This document shows positions 23,901-33,166 of a DNA stretch of 64,000 bases, piece by piece. The stretch is from Fen-1273 sp963748405 (lineage in GTDB: Bacteria > Bacteroidota > Ignavibacteria > UBA10030 > UBA6906), in contig CAVVIT010000006.1 of the NCBI GenBank assembly GCA_963748405.1, forward strand, positions 620,001 through 684,000, written 5' to 3'. The translations under genes and the position numbers were made by a program. Under the pieces are notes generated by a model. It saw nothing but the letters and a program-made list of their open reading frames with translations, searched no databases and was not told where the DNA came from. How positions within the stretch are numbered: the first letter of the stretch is position 1; the number at the start of each line of letters is the position of its first letter.

Positions 23901-24998
23901 TCAGGCCGCCGCGGGGGCGCTGCCGAATGTCCCCAGGATGTCGTAGACCGTGTTCCTCTCGGCCGCCTCGAACCCCGCGTCGTGAATCATCTGGATGCAC
24001 TCCTCCGTGCTCGTCCTGTTGACGTAGCGCGCCGCCGCGTGCACGTTTTCTTCCTGCAGCGTCCCTCCGAAGTCGTCCGCGCCAAAGTGCAGTGCGATCT
24101 GCCCGGTCTTCTTCCCTTCCGAGAACCAGGACGCCTGGATATGCGGGACGTTGTCGAGGTAGATGCGGGAGAGGGCGATCATCTGGAGGTAGCGTACGGG
24201 GGTCGCGTACTCGGGGATGATCTTCTCCAGCGGGGTGTTCCCCGGCTTGAAGCTCCAGGGGATGAATGCCGTGAATCCCCCGGTTTCGTCCTGCAGCCGC
24301 CGGACGATCTCCAGGTGCTCGATGATGTCGCTCGCGGTCTCGAGATGTCCGTACATCATCGTCGCGGTGGTTTTGTATCCTATCCGGTGCGCCTCGCGCA
24401 TCACCCCGATCCAGTCCGCGCTCGAGCCCTTGAGGTGGCTGATTTTCTTTTTCACCCTGTCGGAGAGGATTTCCGCCCCTCCTCCCGGTATCGTCCGGAG
24501 CCCGGCCTCCCAGAGGCGGCGGAGAACTTCCGGGACGGTCAGTCCGGCGACCCGGGCCATCCCCAGGATCTCCGACGTCGAAAAGAAATGGGGGGTGACG
24601 CCCGGGACCTCCCTGACGGTCCGCTCGACGAGCTCCAGGTAGTATGAAAACGGGAGTGCCGGGTTGACTCCTCCCTGCAGGAGTATCGTCCTGACCCCCC
24701 GGGCGGCGGACTCCCGGAACTTCGCGATCATTGCATCGACGGTGTGCGTGTAGGCCCCCTCGTCTCCCGGATGCCTGTAGAAGGCGCAGAAGATGCAGTC
24801 CACGTTGCACACGTTCGTGTAATTCGGATTGGTGTCGACGTGGAACGTCACGCGCGGCTCCGGGTTCTTCCTGAACCGTATTTCGCTCGCCGCCGCGCCG
24901 AGATCGAGGAGCTCCGCGTGCGCAAGGAGCTCGAGACCTTCCTCCGGAGAGATCCGCTCACCCGCGCACGCCTTCGCACAGAGATCGCCGATTCTCAT
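23901..24998 (-). CDS. mqnC: Cyclic dehypoxanthine futalosine synthase (radical SAM)
   Basis: 365 residues, family length. The [4Fe-4S]/SAM motif is NVCNVDCIFCAFYR (CxxxCxxC), followed by LLQGGVNP, PHFFSTSEI, TIPGGGAEI and YGHLETASD. MqnC cyclises dehypoxanthine futalosine. The ATG at 24998 overlaps the mqnA stop (ATGA). It is the last gene of the ubiA-ubiX-ubiD-mqnE-mqnA-mqnC run. Confidence 0.95.
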   Translation of the reverse strand: MRIGDLCAKACAGERISPEEGLELLAHAELLDLGAAASEIRFRKNPEPRVTFHVDTNPNYTNVCNVDCIFCAFYRHPGDEGAYTHTVDAMIAKFRESAARGVRTILLQGGVNPALPFSYYLELVERTVREVPGVTPHFFSTSEILGMARVAGLTVPEVLRRLWEAGLRTIPGGGAEILSDRVKKKISHLKGSSADWIGVMREAHRIGYKTTATMMYGHLETASDIIEHLEIVRRLQDETGGFTAFIPWSFKPGNTPLEKIIPEYATPVRYLQMIALSRIYLDNVPHIQASWFSEGKKTGQIALHFGADDFGGTLQEENVHAAARYVNRTSTEECIQMIHDAGFEAAERNTVYDILGTFGSAPAAA

Positions 24999-25903
24999 CG
25001 TCCCTCCCTCCTGCCGCCTGCGGCGTGCGCGCCCGGGCTGCGGACGGGAAGCAGACTGCGGAAAACGCGGATCGCCTCCCTCTCCCGTTCGCCGAGCGTG
25101 TAATTGAATCCCGAAAGGTACTCCTGCGTCTCCGCGTCCGTCAGACCGATCCTCCGGCCGTGCCGCCCCGCCACGGCGGCGAAATCCCCTCCCACCGCTT
25201 CGAGCGACCGGGCGAGAAGCGCGTTGAGCTCCTCCCTGGCGGCGGGCTCGAGCGAGCGCCGCTGGGCCCAGACGGCGAACACGAACGGGAGCTTTTGCCA
25301 CTCGTACCATTCGCGGGCGAGATCGTAGACGAGTTCGAACCCGGCCAGCCCGTGCTTGTTGTGCCGGAGCGCCTCGTCTCCGATCAGGAGGACGGCGTCA
25401 TATCCGTCGTAGGCGTTCACCCCCTGGTGGAGCCGCTCCAGGACCGCGTTCACGCCGTACTTTTCCTTCAGCAGGACGCTGAGAAGATGCACGGAGGTCG
25501 CGGTATCGTCCGTGATCCCGATCCGCCGGCCCTCGAGGTCGCGCCACCCTCCTTTCGAGAAGAGCATCACGCTCTTCACCTGGTCGCGCGTGGCGATGCA
25601 CCATCCCATCAGGTCCATCGCGTCTTCCTGTGCAAAGTAGTCCATCAGGGAAAACGGCCCCGCGTCGAGCTCTCCCTGCGCGCTCAGCATCCCCATCCGC
25701 CGGGGGACGACGGGAAGGATGCGGAAATCCCCTTTTTCCAGCCGTGCGTAAAACGGGACGGAATTGAGATACGGAATCTTCCCCACGACCCTCTCCGCGC
25801 AGACGTGCAGGGGATTGTAGTAAGCGTCCCGCTCCACGGGGATCTTTCCGGCGTCCCTGATGAGACGGACGATCCTTTCCCTGGCGAGATTCATGGGACT
25901 CAC
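24995..25903 (-). CDS. mqnA: Chorismate dehydratase
   Basis: 302 residues. MqnA makes 3-[(1-carboxyvinyl)oxy]benzoate from chorismate, the entry of the futalosine route. The pattern KIPYLNSVPFYARL, LDAGPFSLMDYF, SKGGWRDLEGRRIGIT, TSVHLLSVLL and AVLLIGDEAL is typical. The first codon is taken as the GTG at 25903, which overlaps the mqnE stop as GTGA; the ATG at 25894 is an alternative. The N-terminus carries about 35 residues before the conserved core. Confidence 0.93.
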   Translation of the reverse strand: MSPMNLARERIVRLIRDAGKIPVERDAYYNPLHVCAERVVGKIPYLNSVPFYARLEKGDFRILPVVPRRMGMLSAQGELDAGPFSLMDYFAQEDAMDLMGWCIATRDQVKSVMLFSKGGWRDLEGRRIGITDDTATSVHLLSVLLKEKYGVNAVLERLHQGVNAYDGYDAVLLIGDEALRHNKHGLAGFELVYDLAREWYEWQKLPFVFAVWAQRRSLEPAAREELNALLARSLEAVGGDFAAVAGRHGRRIGLTDAETQEYLSGFNYTLGEREREAIRVFRSLLPVRSPGAHAAGGRREGR

Positions 25904-26874
25904 CGCCCCTGCGTCGTGGGCGATTTTCTCCCCCCCACGGTCCCCTCCATGTCGTCCGCGCCGAAGTTCAGCGCGACGGAGGCGACTTCTTCTGTCAGCA
26001 TCACCCAGTACGCCTTGATGTGCGGGAAATTATCCAGCATCAGGCGGGACACGGCGATCGTTCTCAGGTCGTCGGCCGCGGACGTGAACCGGTGCGCGGG
26101 CTTGATCCCCGTCGACCCCGGCTGGAATGCCAGCGGGATGAACGTCAGGAATCCGCCGGTCTCGTCCTGGAGCTCGCGGAGGCGCATCATGTGGATGAGC
26201 CGCTCCTCCGCCGTTTCGATGTGGCCGTAGAGGAGCGTGCTGTTCGTCGGAATCCCCATCCGGTGCGCGGTCCGGTGGATGTCGAGCCACCGCTTCGCGC
26301 CGATTTTCTGGTTGAAGAGGAGCCTGCGGACCCGCTCGGAGAACACCTCCGCGCCTCCGCCGGGCATCGTGCGGAGCCCGGCCTCGCGGAGCCCTCGAAG
26401 GACTTCATCGACCCCCATGCGGAATTTCTTGCTGAAGAAATCGATCTCCACCGCGGTGAACGCCTTGATGTCCGCCTCCGGCAGGTGTTCGTGCACGGCC
26501 CGGACGATGCCCAGGTACCGCTCCCAGGGCCAGTCGGGAGGCATCCCCCCGGTGATGTGCACTTCGCGGATTTCGGGGCTGAGCTTGCCGAGGATCTCCT
26601 CCACCGTCATCTCGTAGGCCCGCGGGTCCCCTTTCTTTGCGGCAAAGTCGCAGAACTTGCACGACAGCACGCACACGTTCGTCGGCTCGATCTTCTGATT
26701 GAGGACGAAGTACACGGCGTCCCCGCTCCGTTCCTTCTGGACGGCACCGGCCATCGCGCCGAGGCCGATCAGGTCCGGCGAGGCGTACATCGTCAGCCCG
26801 TCGTCGAGCGAGAGCCTCTCCCCCCGCTCGATCTTCTCCCACACCGGGATGAGATTTCGGTCGCGTATGTGCAT
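25900..26874 (-). CDS. mqnE: Aminofutalosine synthase (radical SAM)
   Basis: 324 residues, somewhat shorter than many MqnE. The cluster motif is NVCVLSCKFCDFAAKKG, then EVHITGGMPPDWPWERY, FTAVEIDFF, TMPGGGAEVFSERVR and LYGHIETAEER. MqnE joins the MqnA product to SAM, giving aminofutalosine. GGAGG lies seven bases before the ATG at 26874. mqnA follows with overlap. The window has no mqnB-type hydrolase or aminofutalosine deaminase gene, so that step must be encoded elsewhere. Confidence 0.94.
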   Translation of the reverse strand: MHIRDRNLIPVWEKIERGERLSLDDGLTMYASPDLIGLGAMAGAVQKERSGDAVYFVLNQKIEPTNVCVLSCKFCDFAAKKGDPRAYEMTVEEILGKLSPEIREVHITGGMPPDWPWERYLGIVRAVHEHLPEADIKAFTAVEIDFFSKKFRMGVDEVLRGLREAGLRTMPGGGAEVFSERVRRLLFNQKIGAKRWLDIHRTAHRMGIPTNSTLLYGHIETAEERLIHMMRLRELQDETGGFLTFIPLAFQPGSTGIKPAHRFTSAADDLRTIAVSRLMLDNFPHIKAYWVMLTEEVASVALNFGADDMEGTVGGRKSPTTQGR

Positions 26875-26912
26875 AGAAGGTCCTCCGTCGTGTGTCCGGG
26901 TGCGGCAACGTA

Positions 26913-28679
26913 CTAACGCCAGTAACTGTCCCAGCGTTCCTCGACGCTCCGCGTCACGTCGTCCGCCATCGTGAGCGGGAGCGGGTATCCTTCCTTCCAC
27001 GTCGCATCGATCCCCATGGCCCCCCCGTACACGGGGGCGATGCCGATCATCTTCCGTTCGGCGAACAGGACGTCGCGCTCGCAGTCGAACCGGGTGAAGA
27101 TCCCCCACAGGGTGTTCTCCCGGTCCCGGATGTCCACGTCTTCGCTCACGGTCACGATCAGGGGGACGGATTTCAGCAGGGGGAGCGCCAGGAGTTTCTT
27201 CAGAACCCGGCCGCCGTCGCGCGCCACGCGGACCACGAGAAGCGTTCCCTCCAGGAGGGTCTCGCCCGTGATCCTCCTGTCGAAGGAGCGGAGCGAGGGG
27301 GCCGCTTTCAGCGGGCGGCCCGAGCGCGACGCGCGCGGACGTTCCTTCCTCGTCGCATCGATGATCATCTTGCTTCCCAGGTTCATCCTGGCGCTCGTGA
27401 AATCGAGCGTGTCAAGGGGGACGCGCGGGATCATGACGAAATCGAAGTGCGGGTCGTAGTGCTCCCGCACCTCGGCGAGCACGGCGGAAAAATTCCGGAC
27501 GTCGACCCCTTCGCTGACCGTGATGATGCATTTCGTGAGCGCGAGCTGCGACATCCCCATCAGGCCGAGCGCGGTCTTCATGGCCTCCTTGCCGTAGCGC
27601 TGGTCCACGGCGACGACAAGGAGGTTGTGAAACCCCGCCTCGTAGTATGCCCACATCGCGGTGACCTCCGCGTGGAGCAGCTTCACAAGGGGGGAGAGAA
27701 TCTGCTGCGTCGCGTCCCCGAGGAACTTGTCCTCCATCGGGGGGATCCCCACGACGGTCGCGGGAAAGACGGGGTTCCGGCGGCGCGTCACCGCGCTCAG
27801 GTGAAACACCGGGAACTCCGCGGCGGACGAGTAATGGCCGAAGTGATCGCCGAAGGGTCCCTCGCGCCGCCGCTCGCCCGGCTGCACGATCCCCTCGAGG
27901 ACGAATTCGGCCCCGGCGGGAACGCCGATGGAGATCGTCTTCCCTTTCACGAACTCCGTCCTCCTCCCCCTGAGAAAACCCGCGAACATCGCCTCGTCGA
28001 TGTTCTCCGGCAGGGGAGCCACCGTCGCCAGCAGGAGCGCGGGGTCCGTCCCGATCGCCACGGCGAGCTCGAGAGGCCTCCCCAGTTTTTCGGCGCGGGC
28101 GTAGTGGAACCCTCCCCCCTTCTGGATCTGCCAGTGCATCCCCGTCGTCCGCGCGTCGAAGACCTGCATCCTGTACATCCCCATGTTCCGTTTCCCGCTG
28201 GAGGGATCGTACGTCACGACCTGCGGCAGCGTGATGAACCGCCCGCCGTCGAGGGGCCAGCAGGTGAGGACGGGGAGCGCGTCGAGATCGGGCTCGCCGG
28301 TCACCTCCTGGGACAGGGCGTTGCGCACCGTGCGCACCGGCGTGTGGAGGAACCGCGCGGCGGTCTTCCTGTGGGCCAGGAGCGAGGAGAGATGCGGGGG
28401 AAACGCCTCGTCCAGGAAACGCACGAGGTCCTCCCCGATCTGCTCCGGGTGAGCCCCGAGCGCGAGCTCGCACCGCCGGTCGCTTGCCAGCGCGTTCACG
28501 ACGACCGGGTAGGGAGACCCCTTGACGTGCTCGAAAAGGATCGCCGGTTTCGACTCCCGGAGGGCGCGCGAGGCGATCGCCGTGATTTCGAGGCGGGGGT
28601 CCACCTCCCGGGAAACGCTCACGAGCTCCCCCTGCGAGCGGAGGTACCGGGCGAATTCGCCGAACGAGGCAAAGGTCAC
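26913..28679 (-). CDS. ubiD: UbiD-family prenylated-FMN decarboxylase
   Basis: 588 residues. The UbiD pattern is present: MGMYRMQVFDARTTGMHWQ, VAIGTDPALLLA, EFVLEG followed by EGPFGDHFGHYS, and the E-R/E network in the middle domain; the C-terminal part ends with GIDATWKEG. UbiD enzymes decarboxylate aromatic acids with prenylated FMN supplied by UbiX. Here it most likely decarboxylates the prenylated 1,4-dihydroxy-6-naphthoate intermediate. The GTG at 28679 overlaps the ubiX stop (GTGA). mqnE starts 39 bases further on. Confidence 0.92.
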   Translation of the reverse strand: MTFASFGEFARYLRSQGELVSVSREVDPRLEITAIASRALRESKPAILFEHVKGSPYPVVVNALASDRRCELALGAHPEQIGEDLVRFLDEAFPPHLSSLLAHRKTAARFLHTPVRTVRNALSQEVTGEPDLDALPVLTCWPLDGGRFITLPQVVTYDPSSGKRNMGMYRMQVFDARTTGMHWQIQKGGGFHYARAEKLGRPLELAVAIGTDPALLLATVAPLPENIDEAMFAGFLRGRRTEFVKGKTISIGVPAGAEFVLEGIVQPGERRREGPFGDHFGHYSSAAEFPVFHLSAVTRRRNPVFPATVVGIPPMEDKFLGDATQQILSPLVKLLHAEVTAMWAYYEAGFHNLLVVAVDQRYGKEAMKTALGLMGMSQLALTKCIITVSEGVDVRNFSAVLAEVREHYDPHFDFVMIPRVPLDTLDFTSARMNLGSKMIIDATRKERPRASRSGRPLKAAPSLRSFDRRITGETLLEGTLLVVRVARDGGRVLKKLLALPLLKSVPLIVTVSEDVDIRDRENTLWGIFTRFDCERDVLFAERKMIGIAPVYGGAMGIDATWKEGYPLPLTMADDVTRSVEERWDSYWR

Positions 28680-29227
28680 TCCAGTTCCTCCGAGCGCCAG
28701 CCGCGGCCTCCTGCAACGCCGATCTGGGCGAGCACCCTGTCGGTGAACGCGCCGATGAACTCGTCGACCGCTTTCGGGACGAAATACATGGGGGGGGAGA
28801 CGGGCATGATCACCGCGCCGTACGACGAGAGCCGGGCGCACTGTTCGAGCGTGAGCGTGGAGAGCGGGGTCTCCCTCACGCACAGGACGAGCCGGGTCCG
28901 TTCTTTGAGGCAGACCTGGGCCGCGCGCGTGATGAGGGTATCGCCGATGCCGGAGGCGATCTTGCCGACCGTGGATGTCGACGCGGGGATGATCACCATC
29001 GCGTCCACGTGGTTGGAGCCGGAGGCGACCGGGGCGGCAAGGTCGTCGTCGGAAAACGTCCGCCGGACGAGCCCCTTCAGGTCCTTCTCCCCGAGCCCGA
29101 GCTCGTCGCGCAGGAGCACCTTCCCCCACGCGCTGACGATGAGGTATTTCTCGGCAGGGCACCGCCGGATGAAATCCAGGGCGTAGGCGGCGCCCGATGA
29201 TCCGGTGACGGCCACGATCACCTTCAT
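28676..29227 (-). CDS. ubiX: UbiX-family flavin prenyltransferase
   Basis: 183 residues. It attaches a dimethylallyl group to FMN to make the cofactor of UbiD. Visible motifs: VAVTGSSGAAYA (flavin-binding loop), IIPASTSTVGKIASGI and LCVRETPLSTLTLEQCARLS, then GAVIMPVSPPMY. It overlaps ubiA upstream (ATGA) and ubiD downstream (GTGA), which fits the obligate pairing with UbiD. Confidence 0.94.
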   Translation of the reverse strand: MKVIVAVTGSSGAAYALDFIRRCPAEKYLIVSAWGKVLLRDELGLGEKDLKGLVRRTFSDDDLAAPVASGSNHVDAMVIIPASTSTVGKIASGIGDTLITRAAQVCLKERTRLVLCVRETPLSTLTLEQCARLSSYGAVIMPVSPPMYFVPKAVDEFIGAFTDRVLAQIGVAGGRGWRSEELE

Positions 29228-30066
29228 GCGTACACTCCGACGAGGACCATGCAGAAGACCGCGAATCCCGCCACCGCGTTGATCCGGAAAAAGGCGAGGT
29301 GCACGTCCTCCGCCTTACGCTGTTCGAGGTAGAGCAGCACCCCCGTTCCGAGAAGGAGCGGAAGCGCCAGGAGCGACATGTAAGAATAGTAGAACAGGGC
29401 CGCCAGCAGGGCGAACGCCAGGGCGTGCAGGATGCCCGAGATGCGGAGGGCCGTGCGTTTCCCGAACCGGGCGGGGAACGAGTAGAGCGACGCGCGGCGG
29501 TCGAACTCCTCATCGAGCGTCGCGTAGATGATGTCGAACCCGGCGACCCAGAAGAGCGTGAAGAGCGCAAGGAGCGCGGGGATCTCGATGTCGTGCAGCG
29601 ACGGCGAGACGGCGAACCAGCCCCCGAGGGGTCCCATGGCGAGACCCAGGCCGACGCCGAAATGCGCCAGCGGCGTGAATCGTTTCATCGTCGGGTAGAT
29701 GATGAAAACGGCGAGCGGGATCGGCGCCATGGTGAAGCAAAAGGCCGAGATCGTCCACGCGGAGCCGAAATACAGCGCCAGCCCCGCGATCATCACCCAC
29801 GAAGCCTCCCAGAGCGTCATCCGCCCGCTGGGGAGGTCGCGGGAGGCCGTCCGGGGATTCCGGGCATCGATCTGCCTGTCGATGATCCTGTTGAGGGCGA
29901 AGGCCACCGTGCGCGCGCCCGTGGCGGCGGTGAGCACCAGCAGGAGGATGCGCATGGACGGGAGAGGCCCGCTGCGCGCGGCGAGCAGCACGCCGCTGTA
30001 GATCAGCGGAAGGGAAAAGAGCGTGTGCTCGATCTTGACGAAGGAAAAGTATTTATTCAAGGGCAC
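29224..30066 (-). CDS. ubiA: UbiA-family prenyltransferase
   Basis: 280 residues, seven to nine membrane helices. Both Asp-rich motifs are present: ALNRIIDRQIDARNPRT (NxxxDxxxD) and ATLDEEFDRRAS (DxxxD). It transfers a polyprenyl chain to an aromatic acid; in this operon that is probably 1,4-dihydroxy-6-naphthoate (the MqnP role). The start is GTG 30066, or TTG 30060, which has better spacing from AGGG. The gene follows guaA by ten bases. Confidence 0.9.
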   Translation of the reverse strand: MPLNKYFSFVKIEHTLFSLPLIYSGVLLAARSGPLPSMRILLLVLTAATGARTVAFALNRIIDRQIDARNPRTASRDLPSGRMTLWEASWVMIAGLALYFGSAWTISAFCFTMAPIPLAVFIIYPTMKRFTPLAHFGVGLGLAMGPLGGWFAVSPSLHDIEIPALLALFTLFWVAGFDIIYATLDEEFDRRASLYSFPARFGKRTALRISGILHALAFALLAALFYYSYMSLLALPLLLGTGVLLYLEQRKAEDVHLAFFRINAVAGFAVFCMVLVGVYA

Positions 30067-30076
30067 ACCCTGTCGT

Positions 30077-31630
30077 TCACTCCCACTCGATTGTCGCCGG
30101 CGGCTTGGAACTGATGTCGTACACGACGCGGTTGATCCCGGGTATCTCGTTGGTGATCCTCCCCGAGATCGCAGCAAGGACGTCGTGCGGCATCCGGAAC
30201 CAGTCGGCCGTCATTCCGTCCACGCTCGCAACGGCGCGCACCGCGGCGCTGTACCCGTACGTCCTTCCGTCCCCCATCACGCCGACGGAACGGACCGGCA
30301 GGAGGACCACGAACCCCTGCCAGATCTCCCTGTAGAGCCCGGCGCGGCGCACCTCTTCGACGAAGATCTCGTCGGCGTCCCTGAGCAGCGCGAGACGCTC
30401 GGGGGTCACCTCCCCCAGGATCCTCACGGCGAGACCGGGACCCGGGAACGGGTGACGCCAGAGAAGATCGTCCGGGAGGCCCAGCCCGGCGCCCAGCGCC
30501 CTCACCTCGTCCTTGAACAGCTCGCGGAACGGCTCGATGAGCTTCATGTTCATCTTCTCGGGGAGCCCCCCCACGTTGTGGTGCGACTTGATCGTCACCG
30601 AGGGCCCCTTGAACGACGTGGATTCGATCACGTCCGGATAGAGCGTCCCCTGCGCGAGGAAATCGACCTTCCCGATCTTCTTCGCCTCGAGCTCGAAGAC
30701 GTCGATGAACAGCTTCCCGATCGTCTTCCGTTTTGTCTCCGGGTCGGTGACCCCGGCGAGCGCCCCGAGGAAAAGATCGGTGGCGTCGACGAACACGAGA
30801 GGGATGTTGTACATGTCGCGGAACGTCCGGACGACCGCCTCCGACTCGTTCTTGCGCATCAGCCCGTTGTTGATGTGGATGCACGTGAGCCGGTCGCCGA
30901 CCGCCCTGTGGAGAAGGAGCGCGGCCACGGACGAGTCCACCCCGCCGCTGAGCGCGCAGAGCACCTTCCCTTCCCCCACCTCGCGCCGGACGGAGGCGAC
31001 CGCCTCGCCGATGAACGCCGAGGGGGTCCACCCGCCCGTGCAGAGGCAGATGCGGTAAAGGAAATTGCGGAGGATCTCCCCCCCCTTCGGGGTGTGGACG
31101 ACCTCCGGGTGGAACTGCACGCCGTAGATTTTCTTCTCCCTGTGCCGTATGGCGCAGACCGGCGCATTCGCGCTGTGCGCGATCGCCTCGAACCCGGGAG
31201 GCATGCGCGTGATGTGGTCGCCGTGGCTCATCCAGACGTTGAGACCGGCGGGCCCGTCGGGCGCGACTCCGGCGAAGAGGTCGCCGGCGTCGTCGACCGT
31301 GAGAACGGCCTGGCCGTACTCGCGCCGCGCGGCCCTGTCGACCTCGCCGCCGAGCTGGTAGGCGATGAGCTGGAGGCCGTAGCAGATGCCGAGAACCGGG
31401 ATGCCGAGAGAGAACACTTCGGGAGAGGAAAGGGGGGCTCCCGCCTCGTAGGCGCTGTGCGGGCTTCCCGAGAGGATGATCCCCTTCGGCCGGAGCGCGC
31501 GTATGCGCTCCACGGAAATCGTGCAGGGGTGGAGCTCGGAGTAAACCCCCGCCTCACGCACGCGCCGGGCGATGAGCTGGGAATACTGCGCGCCGTAATC
31601 GAGAACAAGGACGAGTTCGTTGTGGGTCAT
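30077..31630 (-). CDS. guaA: GMP synthase (glutamine-hydrolysing)
   Basis: 517 residues. The N-terminal class I glutaminase has DYGAQYSQLIARRVRE, a Cys nucleophile in VLGICYGLQ and the His/Glu in VQFHPEVVHT. The ATP-pyrophosphatase domain has the P-loop LSGGVDSSVAALL. The C-terminal dimerisation domain ends in the usual KPPATIEWE. It converts XMP to GMP. The ATG at 31630 fits a promoter whose start would be near 31655; the longer frame from 31690 begins inside the -35 box and is excluded. It heads the message into ubiA and the menaquinone genes. Confidence 0.96.
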   Translation of the reverse strand: MTHNELVLVLDYGAQYSQLIARRVREAGVYSELHPCTISVERIRALRPKGIILSGSPHSAYEAGAPLSSPEVFSLGIPVLGICYGLQLIAYQLGGEVDRAARREYGQAVLTVDDAGDLFAGVAPDGPAGLNVWMSHGDHITRMPPGFEAIAHSANAPVCAIRHREKKIYGVQFHPEVVHTPKGGEILRNFLYRICLCTGGWTPSAFIGEAVASVRREVGEGKVLCALSGGVDSSVAALLLHRAVGDRLTCIHINNGLMRKNESEAVVRTFRDMYNIPLVFVDATDLFLGALAGVTDPETKRKTIGKLFIDVFELEAKKIGKVDFLAQGTLYPDVIESTSFKGPSVTIKSHHNVGGLPEKMNMKLIEPFRELFKDEVRALGAGLGLPDDLLWRHPFPGPGLAVRILGEVTPERLALLRDADEIFVEEVRRAGLYREIWQGFVVLLPVRSVGVMGDGRTYGYSAAVRAVASVDGMTADWFRMPHDVLAAISGRITNEIPGINRVVYDISSKPPATIEWE

Positions 31631-31661
31631 CGGGCGGGGTTCGGGTTTCGAAAACTCTCCC

Positions 31662-31690
31662 AATATAAGGAATTCCCCCCTCTTTGCCAA
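31662..31690 (-). promoter_or_regulatory. Predicted sigma70 promoter of guaA
   Basis: Minus strand: TTGGCA (31685-31690), 17 bp, TATATT (31662-31667); five of six matches in both boxes. The leader is about 25 bases. Confidence 0.75.
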
Positions 31691-31706
31691 CGGCTGCCCG
31701 TCATCG

Positions 31707-33062
31707 TCACCGTGACCGGCCTTTCCCGGGGCGCTTCGTGCGGCGCCGGGCGAGGAACTCGTCGAGAACGGCCGGGATGTCGGGCTTCGTCGATTCGTCG
31801 AGCGCGTAGCTGACGCGCACGGACGGCCTGGCGATCTTCAGGACGCGCCGGAGATCGATCGGCGTGCCGATGATCACGGTGTCGCAGGGAACGGCGTTGA
31901 TCGTGGCCTCGAGGTCCTTCACCTGCTCCTCCCCGTATCCCATCGCCGGGAGGACCGCTCCCGTGCGGGGGTATTTCTGGTATGTTGCGGCGATCGAGCC
32001 CAGGGCGTAGGGGCGCGGATCGACGATGGCGCTGGCGCCGAACATCTTCGCGGCGATCGTTCCCGCGCCGAACTGCATCTCGCCGTGGGTCAGCGTGGGG
32101 CCGTCCTCGACGACGAGCACGGTCTTCCCCCGGATGAGCGACTCGTCCTCGACGCTGATGGTCGATTTCGCCTCGATGATCCGGGCACCCGGGTTGACGA
32201 GGCCCACGTTGGAAATCACGCGGTCGACGTTCTCCCGGCTCGCCGAGTCCACCTTGTTCACGACGATGACGTCGGCAAGACGGACGTTCGCCTGGCCGGG
32301 GTAGTACGTGAGCTCGTGGCCCGGGCGGTGCGGGTCGACGACGGTGATCGTCAGGTCCGCCCGGTAAAACGACATGTCGTTGTTCCCACCGTCCCAGACG
32401 ATGACGTCGGCTTCCTTTTCCGCCTGCCGCAGGATCGCCTCGTAATCAACGCCGGCATAAATGACCGTCCCCTCGACGATGTGGGGTTCGTATTCTTCCA
32501 TCTCCTCGACCGTGCACTTGAACTTCACCAGGTCCTCGAGCGTCGCATAGCGCTGCACGCGCTGCTTCACGAGGTCGCCGTACGGCATGGGATGGCGGAC
32601 GGCCACCACGCGCTTCCCCCGGCTTCTCAGGTGGGTGCAGACCTTCCTCGAGGTCTGGCTTTTTCCCGAGCCCGTGCGGACCGCCACGACGGCGACCACC
32701 GGAACGCTCGAGGGGAGCATCGTGTGCGCTCCCCCCAGGACGGTGAAATCGGCGCCGAGCGCCATCACCATCGACGCCCTGTCCATGACGTAGTTGTGCG
32801 ACACGTCGGAATACGAAAAGATCACCTCGTCGACGCGGAGCTTCCCTATGAGCGAGGGGAGATCGGATTCCGGGTAGATCCGGATCCCGCCCGGGTAGCC
32901 CGCACCCGCGAGCTTTGCGGGATATTTCCGGCCGGCGATGTTCGGTATCTGGGTCGCGGTGAACGCGACGACCTCAACGCTCCTGTTCCCGCGGTACACC
33001 GTGTTGAAATTGTGGAAGTCTCTCCCCGCTGCCCCCATGATCAGTACGCGTTTCTTCGGCAT
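31707..33062 (-). CDS. Cyclic 2,3-diphosphoglycerate synthetase-like P-loop GTPase
   Basis: 451 residues. The N-terminal part is a Rossmann-like domain (RVLIMGAAGRDFHNFN). A P-loop, RTGSGKSQTSRKV, lies near residue 145, with VWDGGNNDMSF and a GTPase-like VVNKVDSAS further on. This is the layout of archaeal cDPG synthetase homologues. Bacterial homologues are widespread and their substrate is not established, so the name is by homology only. The ATG at 33062 follows AAAGGAGC. It stands in one run with carbamate kinase and ornithine carbamoyltransferase, a grouping that suggests carbamoyl-phosphate or nucleotide-linked metabolism. Confidence 0.75.
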   Translation of the reverse strand: MPKKRVLIMGAAGRDFHNFNTVYRGNRSVEVVAFTATQIPNIAGRKYPAKLAGAGYPGGIRIYPESDLPSLIGKLRVDEVIFSYSDVSHNYVMDRASMVMALGADFTVLGGAHTMLPSSVPVVAVVAVRTGSGKSQTSRKVCTHLRSRGKRVVAVRHPMPYGDLVKQRVQRYATLEDLVKFKCTVEEMEEYEPHIVEGTVIYAGVDYEAILRQAEKEADVIVWDGGNNDMSFYRADLTITVVDPHRPGHELTYYPGQANVRLADVIVVNKVDSASRENVDRVISNVGLVNPGARIIEAKSTISVEDESLIRGKTVLVVEDGPTLTHGEMQFGAGTIAAKMFGASAIVDPRPYALGSIAATYQKYPRTGAVLPAMGYGEEQVKDLEATINAVPCDTVIIGTPIDLRRVLKIARPSVRVSYALDESTKPDIPAVLDEFLARRRTKRPGKGRSR

Positions 33063-33090
33063 GCATGCTCCTTTGGTCGGCAAGTGTCCG

Positions 33091-33166
33091 TTAGCGAATG
33101 ATGTGCGTCCCGCCGCGTCCCGCGACGGCGTCCATCAGGTGTTCGGAATTCGTGATGACGGCTTCT
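33091..33166 (-). other. Out-of-frame C-terminal end of carbamate kinase
   Basis: In the +1 frame relative to arcC this stretch reads AVITNSEHLMDAV followed by AGRGGTHIIR and a TAA at 33091. This matches the conserved end of carbamate kinases and would leave 28 bases before the next gene's ATG at 33062. Confidence 0.75.

Noticed and set aside
33091..33134. Programmed frameshift in carbamate kinase
   Set aside because: No slippery-site plus pseudoknot arrangement and no family precedent; a miscounted homopolymer is simpler.
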